64,000 nucleotides of DNA from Candidatus Epulonipiscium sp. (lineage in GTDB: Bacteria; Bacillota_A; Clostridia; Lachnospirales; Cellulosilyticaceae): the NCBI GenBank assembly GCA_012841565.1, contig DUUM01000016.1:13273-77272 (forward strand), read 5' to 3'. Each line of letters begins with the position of its first letter. Position 1 is the stretch's first letter. A program made the position numbers and the translations under genes. The notes beneath the pieces are model-generated. The model had not been told where the DNA came from. It was given only the letters and a program-made list of their open reading frames with translations, and made no database searches. Of the stretch, positions 8,740 through 16,333 are shown piece by piece.

Positions 8740-10233
8740 TTATTTAAAATAAATTTCCCCAAATTTTTTCTCTAAATAATCTGTAAAATATTTTGGATTT
8801 AATTCCTCACCTGTGGCCTCTTTCATCAGCTCTCCTGGCGATTTCAATCCGCCGTATTGATGAATTTTTTCATTTAACCAGTGAACAATAGGCGCAAAAT
8901 CTCCCTTTTCAATACACTGATCAAAGTCAACATCTTGCTCCATGGCATGTAAAACTTGTGAAGCATAAGCCGTACCAACTGCGTAAGACGGAAAATATCC
9001 AAATAGTCCTGAGGACCAGTGTGTATCTTGAAGAACCCCTACTGAATCCGTAGGTGGAGTAATTCCCATGTAGCTCTCATATTTTTCATTCCATACTTTC
9101 GGTAAATCTTCAACTTCAATTTCTCCCCCAATAAGGGCTTTTTCGATCTCATATCGAATGATAATGTGAAGGCAATAAGTGAGCTCGTCCGCCTCAGTTC
9201 TAATCAACGATGGCTTAGCAATATTAATTGCTTTATAAAAAGCTTCTTCTTTCACTCCTTCAAGTTGAGGGAAATAAGATTTGATTTTAGGTAGAATATA
9301 CCCAACATAACCTTTGCTCCGACCGATTAAGTTTTCAAAAAATCTAGACTGTGATTCATGGACTGCCATAGATACGCCACCTTCTAACACCGTAAAGGCG
9401 TAGTCTCTAGAAACACCTTGTTCATATATTCCATGTCCTCCCTCATGAATCGTGCTTAGAACAGCACTCATGAGGTTGTCTTCATAATAATGAGTCGTTA
9501 AACGCACATCATCTGCGCCTATATCAAGGGTAAAAGGATGCTCACTTTCTTTTAGCATGCCACCTTCAAAATCAAACCCTAACTCTTTTAAAATTTCAAT
9601 TGAAAGCCTTTCTTGGTCTTTACAACTAAAAGACTGATGCAAAAACTCATCTTTGATCGGTTGTCCTTCTTGGTCAATCTTCTTAATTAAAGGAATAATG
9701 GTCTCTTTTAATTGTTCAAAAAACTGATCCAACATCTCAACTGTCATTCCCGGTTCAAAATCATCTAATGCTTTATTATAGGGGTGCCCAGTATAGCCCC
9801 TATAGTCTATAAATTTTCTTGTATAGGATACAATCTCTTCTAAATGAGGTTTAAAGAATTCAAAATCATCTAGATCTTTTGCTTTTTCCCAGGCTGATTC
9901 TGCATTTGCTACTACTTCTGTATACTTCATCACTTCTTCTTTGGGAATCTTTGTATTATCATCGTAGTCTTTACGGCATTCTCTTACCATGGCTAATGTT
10001 GCTAGGTCTAGCTCCTCTTTATTTGCTTCTAGAACTTCTAAAACCTGCTTCATTTCATCTGATGTTTGTATAGCATAAATATCTCCTGCTAAGACACCCC
10101 TTGCAATAGCACGGGTTGCAACGCCTTTTTTTGTTGCGCCTGTGGCTTGGTCCCACTCAAATATAGAGGATGCATAGATATAAGCTTTCATTCTTTTTTG
10201 TAGTTCCATTAATTGTTCAATTGTTTTTTTCAT
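8740..10233 (-). CDS. M32 family carboxypeptidase (Taq type)
   Basis: The 497-residue zinc metallocarboxypeptidase has HEGGH at about residue 263, the HExxH zinc site. It is followed by HESQSRFFEN, whose glutamate is the third ligand, plus family blocks DDVRLTTHYYE and RTEADELTYCLHII. It removes C-terminal amino acids from peptides in the cytosol. The ATG at 10233 is preferred because AAGGAG lies 9 nt upstream of it. An in-frame TTG at 10251 would place that site inside the coding region. Length fits the ~500-residue family. It is followed by its own terminator. Confidence 0.92.
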   Translation of the reverse strand: MKKTIEQLMELQKRMKAYIYASSIFEWDQATGATKKGVATRAIARGVLAGDIYAIQTSDEMKQVLEVLEANKEELDLATLAMVRECRKDYDDNTKIPKEEVMKYTEVVANAESAWEKAKDLDDFEFFKPHLEEIVSYTRKFIDYRGYTGHPYNKALDDFEPGMTVEMLDQFFEQLKETIIPLIKKIDQEGQPIKDEFLHQSFSCKDQERLSIEILKELGFDFEGGMLKESEHPFTLDIGADDVRLTTHYYEDNLMSAVLSTIHEGGHGIYEQGVSRDYAFTVLEGGVSMAVHESQSRFFENLIGRSKGYVGYILPKIKSYFPQLEGVKEEAFYKAINIAKPSLIRTEADELTYCLHIIIRYEIEKALIGGEIEVEDLPKVWNEKYESYMGITPPTDSVGVLQDTHWSSGLFGYFPSYAVGTAYASQVLHAMEQDVDFDQCIEKGDFAPIVHWLNEKIHQYGGLKSPGELMKEATGEELNPKYFTDYLEKKFGEIYFK

Positions 10234-10265
10234 TTCGTCCTTCTCCTTCAAGTTAGTTTATAGGA

Positions 10266-11066
10266 TTAATTTCTTTCTGTTTGATAAGCCTTTGGCATAG
10301 CAAATATACTGGCAAAAATAATCACCATAGAAAAAAGTGTAATAATTATAATGCCTTTGTACTGGCCTCCAAAAAATGTTAGGTGTTTTATTAATATGCC
10401 AAGAAATGCCCATAGGGTAACGAAAGCATAAGGTGCATCTTTTTTATAAAATACAAATTTTAGGGTAATAATAGTGGCAACTAGAATAAGGATCATTGTC
10501 CACGTGGCAGGTGCAATTCCAAAGCCATCCCAGTTAATACTCACTAAAAAAGCCGTAATATTAGCAATGGTTGCAACAGAGATCCAACTTAAATAAATGC
10601 TAAAAGGCCATTGTACTGTTATCTTTTCTATTATAGAATCCCCACTATTTGTATTAACCTTTTCATAAATATCAATGAGGGATATAAGTAGTATTAACAT
10701 AATCACGACAGATATGAATATTTTTTCATAATGCCAAGCGAATATCCAACCAGCATTGGCCAAAGATGCAATGAAAAATGACCATCCTATACTAGATACC
10801 ACGTCTACGTATTCTTTTTTCCCTTTTGAGAAGAAACCTAATTGGTAAATAACAAATAATCCCAATGCAAAATAAATAACACCCCATATAGCGAATGTAA
10901 TCCCTGCTGGTGCAAATAAATTAGGATAGGAATCTGAAATTTCCCCTGTTGTTTTTCCATTAAGAGGAATGGTATTGGCTAGTCCATTCACAACAATGGT
11001 TAAAATAAATCCTATTACATTTAAAATCTGAAATAGCTTTACCTTTTTTGTATATGCATCTGTCAT
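10266..11066 (-). CDS. TspO/MBR-related membrane protein
   Basis: The protein has about 266 residues with seven or more hydrophobic helices and tryptophan-rich motifs. These include LFAPAGITFAIWGVIYFALG near residue 50 and WISVATIANITAFLVSINWDG later, as in the Firmicutes proteins called tryptophan-rich sensory protein. It is longer than classical five-helix TspO (~160 residues). Family members bind porphyrins or lipids, but function in this long form is unknown. The ATG at 11066 is favoured (AAAGGTG 7-8 nt upstream); an in-frame GTG at 11075 is possible. Confidence 0.7.
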   Translation of the reverse strand: MTDAYTKKVKLFQILNVIGFILTIVVNGLANTIPLNGKTTGEISDSYPNLFAPAGITFAIWGVIYFALGLFVIYQLGFFSKGKKEYVDVVSSIGWSFFIASLANAGWIFAWHYEKIFISVVIMLILLISLIDIYEKVNTNSGDSIIEKITVQWPFSIYLSWISVATIANITAFLVSINWDGFGIAPATWTMILILVATIITLKFVFYKKDAPYAFVTLWAFLGILIKHLTFFGGQYKGIIIITLFSMVIIFASIFAMPKAYQTERN

Positions 11067-11108
11067 TACTTTCACACCTTTCTTTATTTTAATATTGATT
11101 ATGCTGGT

Positions 11109-12365
11109 TTAAATTATAAAATAGTAAGAATCTAAAAGATAAGGTTCCTTATATTTAACTGCTAATTTCCATAACATATTTTTAATCTTAGATAAAGGTA
11201 TTTCCCCCTCCTCATATATTGCTATATGCTTCAAAAAATTTGTTTTTTCTTTTTGTGATACCGTATTCTTAAAATAGCCCCAAACATGAAGGGCTCCGTT
11301 AAGGGAGTTGCCTATTGTATATTCTTTTTCCATAGCCTCTTCAATTAAATTGTAAAACTCTTGTGCTGGGTAATTCTTTTTTTCCTTTAGTAACTGCCGT
11401 ATAGCAGTATAATTAGCTGGGGCATTCTCAAGGATTGTATACTTATACTTCCCCCATTCCTGTTCTAGCTTATTAATCTTTTTATCATCAGAGGTTGTAT
11501 TGATACACTTAACTGCTGATAGGTTTTTATCTTTTACTTCTAGCATTATATCAATCTCTTGACCGTTAATTTCTTTATAGTAGGCCATAAAGTCATTAAT
11601 CCCTGTGGTTTTAGAATGTCCTCCTGGTTTTTTTTCAGGATCCTGCTGAGAGTAATGAATCTTTTGTTTTCCATCACCAGGTTTCCATGTTTGCTTTGCC
11701 TGGTTAATCCAGTATAAATCATTGTGCTCATTGTCACATTTGTTGATTTCATGGTGTAAATTATCAAACACAACTGGTATTCCTAGGCTTTCTCCGATAT
11801 TAAGGACGTCCTTAATAGTGTATGAGCGATCATCATTTTCTATCACCAGATGGTCCTTTATATCCTGCTCCAACTTGTTATAGCTTAGGGCAAACCTCTC
11901 TATTGCTTGGCTTTTATCACCATATACCCCACCAATATGAAGTATCATCTTATTTTCCCGTCCGCCACCTAAACTACGTAGTAGCTTGGTGTGGTAATCT
12001 AGGTCTAATGTAGCCCTTTCAACAACTTCTGGATTGGGAGAGTTTAACACTGTATATTGTCCTGGGTGCATAGATATTCTCATATTGCTTTTTCGGATTT
12101 TTGTAGCAATTGCGCCCAGTTGATCTGAAAATAGTTCCCACCAGTTTAAGGTGTTAACATGGCTTGAGCCAAAAGGTATTATATCTGAGCTAATCCTAAA
12201 GAGTTTTATATTGTTTTCAATGTTATAGTCAATAATATTTTCTAAGGACTTTAAGTTGTGGGCAATTAATGCTAGCAATTTTTCCTCGGTTGCATTATCC
12301 ATTCGACAACTTTTCATATTAGTACTGGGAACGCCTACTGTTAAACACGCATATCCTATACTCAC
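11109..12365 (-). CDS. uvsE: UV DNA damage endonuclease UvsE
   Basis: The 418-residue protein matches UVDE/UvsE: start SIGYACLTVGVP, then RISSDIIPFGSSHVN, RISMHPGQYTVLNSP, LHIGGVYGDK and PVVFDNLHHE. These carry the metal-binding histidines and acids of the TIM-barrel core. It nicks DNA 5' of UV photoproducts to start alternative excision repair. The core ends near residue 300, and about 110 further residues form an extension I do not recognise. The start is a GTG at 12365 whose bases overlap the stop of the upstream AraC gene, with AAGGGGTG as ribosome site, so translation is probably coupled. Confidence 0.9.
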   Translation of the reverse strand: MSIGYACLTVGVPSTNMKSCRMDNATEEKLLALIAHNLKSLENIIDYNIENNIKLFRISSDIIPFGSSHVNTLNWWELFSDQLGAIATKIRKSNMRISMHPGQYTVLNSPNPEVVERATLDLDYHTKLLRSLGGGRENKMILHIGGVYGDKSQAIERFALSYNKLEQDIKDHLVIENDDRSYTIKDVLNIGESLGIPVVFDNLHHEINKCDNEHNDLYWINQAKQTWKPGDGKQKIHYSQQDPEKKPGGHSKTTGINDFMAYYKEINGQEIDIMLEVKDKNLSAVKCINTTSDDKKINKLEQEWGKYKYTILENAPANYTAIRQLLKEKKNYPAQEFYNLIEEAMEKEYTIGNSLNGALHVWGYFKNTVSQKEKTNFLKHIAIYEEGEIPLSKIKNMLWKLAVKYKEPYLLDSYYFII

Positions 12366-13201
12366 TGCAGCACCCCTTTATTGGTTATATTATACAGCTT
12401 TTCTTTATCTCTATAACGGTATTCCCTTGGTGTTACCTGAAAGGTTTCTTGAAAAACACGGTTAAAAGTCCTTTGACTATTAAATCCTGAATCATTACAT
12501 ATTTGGGTAATAGTATGGTCTGTGGTACTCATCAACATGGTGGCATAATTTAATCTTACGCCATTAATATAGTCATTGAAATTAGTATTTAATTTGTTTG
12601 AAAAAATACGAGATAAGTAGTACTTACTGACCCCTAGTTCATCTGCAATACTATCTAATGACAGATAATCCCTAAAGTTTTGAGAAATATAATTGACTAA
12701 CTGATAAATTAAACCATGGAAATCTGAATCTTTATTATTGATAAGATTAAGTTCTGGTAAGATCCTAGCTAGAATTAACTGAATAAACGCTTTACATGCA
12801 GATAAATTTTTGACTTCATCCATTTCTTTAAAAAGAGCATGCATGGCAAAAGCAACATCCTCATGCAAATTTTCTTTAAGCACAAAGGAATCATGTGCAT
12901 GATAGTTAATTAGTTTATTCATATGTTCCCCTGTTAACATAAGCCCACATATGACGGTTAAAGCAGTATTTAATGGCGATTCTTGTGACAATTGCGTATC
13001 ATAACTGTGAATTATATTAGGAAATATAATAATAAAATCACCTTTTTTAAAGACCTTTTTATTATTGTTAATAGTCATTTTTATTTCATTTTCTAGGACA
13101 TAAACCATTTCTAATTGAGAATGAAGATGTAATGGAAAATTCAACCCAATTGAATGGAATACCCGTATATTTTCATTTAATTTCTCATAAAACGGAATCA
13201 T
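12362..13201 (-). CDS. AraC family transcriptional regulator with cupin sensor
   Basis: The 279-residue regulator has an N-terminal cupin-like effector domain (FPLHLHSQLEMVYVLENEI, about 20-90). A C-terminal double helix-turn-helix follows (IADELGVSKYYLSRIFSNK and ITQICNDSGFNSQRTFNRV), ending with the family-typical F-x-V-TPREYR. It probably binds a sugar or sugar acid and activates the divergent oxidoreductase-ThuA operon across the 116-bp intergenic region. Its stop codon overlaps the uvsE start, so it is the first gene of an unusual regulator-repair pair. Confidence 0.9.
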   Translation of the reverse strand: MIPFYEKLNENIRVFHSIGLNFPLHLHSQLEMVYVLENEIKMTINNNKKVFKKGDFIIIFPNIIHSYDTQLSQESPLNTALTVICGLMLTGEHMNKLINYHAHDSFVLKENLHEDVAFAMHALFKEMDEVKNLSACKAFIQLILARILPELNLINNKDSDFHGLIYQLVNYISQNFRDYLSLDSIADELGVSKYYLSRIFSNKLNTNFNDYINGVRLNYATMLMSTTDHTITQICNDSGFNSQRTFNRVFQETFQVTPREYRYRDKEKLYNITNKGVLQ

Positions 13202-13317
13202 TTCTTCATCCTTCCTAAGTGCAATATTTGGCTATAAATCAATTGTTTATGTCCAGTATTCTAGTAATAATTACCTTATAATATATATTATAACACGAAC
13301 TTAGGAGGAGATGTAAC

Positions 13318-14373
13318 ATGAAACACCAGTTAGGGATTATTGGTTATGGCGGTATAGGTAGTTGGCATTTTAACAATATTACAGAAAGAATACCTAACAT
13401 TAAAGTGAAGGGAATATATGATATTCGTAAAGAAGCAACTGACAAGGCAAGGGAAAATAACTTGTATGTCTATGATACCCTTGATGATTTATTAAACGAT
13501 AAAGATATTGATATTGTGACCATTGCAACTCCCAATGACTTCCATAAGGATTTGTCTATTAAATGTCTACAACATGGTAAAAATGTTATTTGTGAAAAAC
13601 CAGTAACGATGAATGCTGCAGAGTTAGAAGAAATCATTCAGGTTTCAAAGGAAACTGGAAAACTATTCTCAGTTCACCAAAATAGACGCTGGGATAAAGA
13701 TTATAAAATAATTGAAAAAATCTTAGCTGATCATACCATTGGAGATGCCTATTTTATAGAAAGCCGTGTTCTTGGATCAAGACAGGCACTTCATGGCTGG
13801 AGAGGATATGCTGTTAATGGTGGCGGTATGGTTTATGACTGGGGCGTCCACTTATTTGACCAATTACTCAACTTAATAAAGAGTCCAGTGGTTTCTGTTT
13901 CAGCACATTTGTTTTCTGCCTTTTCTACAGAAGTTGATGATAACTTTAAAGCGTTCTTACAATTTGAAAACGGCATTTCTGCTGTGGTAGAAGTTTCTAC
14001 TAATTGCTTTATTCATCAGCCTAGGTGGCACGTTTCTGGTAAAGAGGGTACTGTCGTTATCAATAACTGGGATTGTGAGGGTAAAATCGTTAAACTTGCT
14101 ACAGATAAGACGCTTAAATGGGAAGATGATATTGTCTATACTGCAGCAGGACCTACTAGAACCATGGCCCCAAGGCCTGACGAAACAACTAAGCAGCTCG
14201 AGCTTCCTTCAGTAGAAACTGATTGGGCTAATTATTATAAAAACATTATAGATGTTCTTGATAACAAAGCTGAGTTAATCGTAACCCCTGAACAAGCTCT
14301 ACGCGTTATGCGTCTAATTGACGTCATTTTCGAATCATCCAAAACTGGAAACCCATTAACATGCAAAATATAA
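13318..14373 (+). CDS. Gfo/Idh/MocA family oxidoreductase
   Basis: The 351-residue protein has an N-terminal Rossmann fold (LGIIGYGGIGSWH, about 4-16) and the family motif GKNVICEKPVTMNAAE, with EKP at the active site. The C-terminal dimerisation/substrate domain contains GGGMVYDWGVHLFDQ, with the Asp-xxx-His catalytic pair. Members oxidise sugar or inositol hydroxyl groups with NAD(P). The ATG follows AGGAGG at 13303-13311. It is the first gene of a three-gene operon with ThuA and a second oxidoreductase. Confidence 0.9.
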   Translation: MKHQLGIIGYGGIGSWHFNNITERIPNIKVKGIYDIRKEATDKARENNLYVYDTLDDLLNDKDIDIVTIATPNDFHKDLSIKCLQHGKNVICEKPVTMNAAELEEIIQVSKETGKLFSVHQNRRWDKDYKIIEKILADHTIGDAYFIESRVLGSRQALHGWRGYAVNGGGMVYDWGVHLFDQLLNLIKSPVVSVSAHLFSAFSTEVDDNFKAFLQFENGISAVVEVSTNCFIHQPRWHVSGKEGTVVINNWDCEGKIVKLATDKTLKWEDDIVYTAAGPTRTMAPRPDETTKQLELPSVETDWANYYKNIIDVLDNKAELIVTPEQALRVMRLIDVIFESSKTGNPLTCKI

Positions 14374-14386
14374 GGAGGAAAATTAT

Positions 14387-15118
14387 ATGAAAACGACTAA
14401 GAAAGCACTTATCTTTCAAGGTGGCTGGGATGGCCATGAGCCACAACTAGTTTCAAAACGTTTTGCAGATATTTTAGAAAAGAATGGTTTCGAAGTTGAA
14501 ATCAGCGATACCTTAGATTGCCTTGCTGATTTAGATAAATTAATGGCACTAGACCTAATTGTCCCTTGCTGGACCATGAGTGAGATTAACAATGATTATG
14601 TTGTCAATATAGCAAAAGCTGTAGGGGCTGGCGTGGGGCTGGCAGGGTGTCATGGTGGCATGTGTGATTCTTTCCGCCAAAATACTGAGTGGCAATTTAT
14701 AACGGGTGGCCAATGGGTAAGTCATCCTGGTGGAGATAATATCGATTATACCGTCCATATTAATAAATCTTCTAGTCCCATTGTAGAAGGCTTAGAAGAC
14801 TTCCCTGTATGCACAGAGCATTATTACTTACACATTGATCCCTCTATAGAAATATTGGCAACCACACGTTTTCCTCTTATAAGCTACTATCACATTGCTA
14901 ACAAACCAATCGATATGCCTGTTGCCTGGACTAAATATTGGGGTAATGGTAGAGTATTTTATACTTCACTAGGCCATCATGATGATGTCTTTGATAACTC
15001 TCCTACTGCACAGGTTCTAATGGAGCGCGGTATGTTATGGGCTGCAGAAGGCAAACAATATGCACTGGATAATAAACTCACAACAGAAAAGTTTGAAAAT
15101 AACGCTAAAATGTACTAA
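14387..15118 (+). CDS. ThuA domain protein (trehalose-utilisation type)
   Basis: The 243-residue protein has the class I glutamine-amidotransferase-like ThuA fold. Visible motifs are ALIFQGGWDGHEPQLVS at the start, GLAGCHGGMCDSFR at the nucleophile-elbow position, FITGGQWVSHPGG, and GRVFYTSLGHHDDVF near the end. ThuA proteins accompany sugar dehydrogenases in trehalose or other disaccharide metabolism; their chemistry is still unclear. It starts 13 bp after the oxidoreductase with an AGGAGGAAA site. Its stop codon overlaps a possible ATG of the next gene. Confidence 0.85.
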   Translation: MKTTKKALIFQGGWDGHEPQLVSKRFADILEKNGFEVEISDTLDCLADLDKLMALDLIVPCWTMSEINNDYVVNIAKAVGAGVGLAGCHGGMCDSFRQNTEWQFITGGQWVSHPGGDNIDYTVHINKSSSPIVEGLEDFPVCTEHYYLHIDPSIEILATTRFPLISYYHIANKPIDMPVAWTKYWGNGRVFYTSLGHHDDVFDNSPTAQVLMERGMLWAAEGKQYALDNKLTTEKFENNAKMY

Positions 15119-15144
15119 TGACAATTAATAAAGGAGACTTTTAT

Positions 15145-16251
15145 ATGGATACAATAAAAATTGGTATTGTTGGTATTGGTGAAATTAGTGGCATCTATCT
15201 TAAAAATATAACGACTCTTTTTAAAGAAATAGAGATTATAGGTGTTTGTGACTTGATTCGTGAAAAAGCAGAAAAAGCAAAAGAAGAGTATAACATCCCT
15301 AAAGTCTATGATACAATGCATGATTTATTTAAAGACCCAGAGGTTGATATTGTTCTTAACCTTACAAGACCTTACGAGCATTATGATGTAACAAAAGCAG
15401 CACTAGAAGCAGGTAAACACGTTTATAGCGAAAAACCTCTTGCCGCAACCCTTGAAGAAGGAAAAAAATTAGTTGCGTTAGCTGAAGATAAAAGGTTAAT
15501 GCTTGGAGGTGCCCCAGATACATTTATGGGTAGTGGTATTCAAACTTGCCGCAAACTGATTGATGATGGATTTATTGGTGAACCTGTTGGTGCCGCCGCA
15601 TTTATGATTTGTAGAGGGCACGAAAGTTGGCATCCAGACCCTGAGTTCTATTACAAGCACGGCGGCGGACCCATGATGGATATGGGACCTTATTATATTA
15701 CCGCTCTTGTTAACTTACTCGGCGGCGTATCTGGTGTTACAGGTATAACAAAATCCAGTTTCAAGCAAAGAACGATTACAAGTCAACCGCAAAACGGAAC
15801 AGTTATTGATGTTGATGTTCCTACTCATGTAACAGGAATTATGAATTTTGATAACGGTGCTGTAGGTACTATTTTTACAACTTTTGATGTTCATTATAAT
15901 AACCAAGCTAGATTTGAAATATATGGTTCCAAGGGGACTCTTATTATTCCTGATCCAAACTTCTTTGGTGGCCCTATTAAACTACTACGCCCAGAGGATG
16001 GAGAGTTTAAAGACATGCCTTTACTCTTTGATTACGCAGAAAACAGCCGTGGCCTCGGCTTAGCTGATATGGCAAAAGCACTTAAGACTGGCAGAGTTTA
16101 CAGGGCTAATTATAAGCAAACTTATCATGTTCTAGATATTATAACAAGTTTTGAAAAAAGCAGTAAGAGCGGAAAGTATCTTTCATTAGAAACTAGTTAT
16201 GAACGAGAAATTCCGATGAAAAACAATGCTATAACAGGTATATTAGATTAG
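15145..16251 (+). CDS. Gfo/Idh/MocA family oxidoreductase (second in operon)
   Basis: The 368-residue Rossmann dehydrogenase contains IGIVGIGEISGIYLKN, GKHVYSEKPLAATLEE with the conserved EKP, and GGGPMMDMGPYYITALVNLLG in the catalytic C-terminal half. It is only distantly similar to the first oxidoreductase of the operon, so the pair may oxidise and then reduce successive positions of one sugar (inference). The ATG at 15145 has AAGGAG 8 nt upstream. An ATG at 15118 that overlaps the ThuA stop would add nine residues and is less likely. A strong terminator follows. Confidence 0.9.
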   Translation: MDTIKIGIVGIGEISGIYLKNITTLFKEIEIIGVCDLIREKAEKAKEEYNIPKVYDTMHDLFKDPEVDIVLNLTRPYEHYDVTKAALEAGKHVYSEKPLAATLEEGKKLVALAEDKRLMLGGAPDTFMGSGIQTCRKLIDDGFIGEPVGAAAFMICRGHESWHPDPEFYYKHGGGPMMDMGPYYITALVNLLGGVSGVTGITKSSFKQRTITSQPQNGTVIDVDVPTHVTGIMNFDNGAVGTIFTTFDVHYNNQARFEIYGSKGTLIIPDPNFFGGPIKLLRPEDGEFKDMPLLFDYAENSRGLGLADMAKALKTGRVYRANYKQTYHVLDIITSFEKSSKSGKYLSLETSYEREIPMKNNAITGILD

Positions 16252-16274
16252 CAAGCTTATATTGATCTTCATTA

Positions 16275-16317
16275 GCAAAACCCCCTTAATGATATAATAT
16301 CATTAAGGGGGTTTTGT
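16275..16317. terminator. bidirectional terminator
   Basis: AAAACCCCCTTAATGATA and its complement form an ~18-bp stem ending in T runs on both strands. It lies between the oxidoreductase operon (+) and the convergent xylanase gene (-). Confidence 0.93.
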
Positions 16318-16333
16318 ACTGATTACTTTATCT

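Noticed and set aside
10234..10251. Upstream TTG start for the M32 carboxypeptidase
   Set aside because: It would put the AAGGAG ribosome site inside the coding sequence; the ATG at 10233 has correct spacing.
15118..15144. Start of the second Gfo/Idh gene at the ATG overlapping the ThuA stop
   Set aside because: AAGGAG at 15131-15136 fits the ATG at 15145; the extra residues are not like family N-termini. Coupled initiation cannot be fully excluded.
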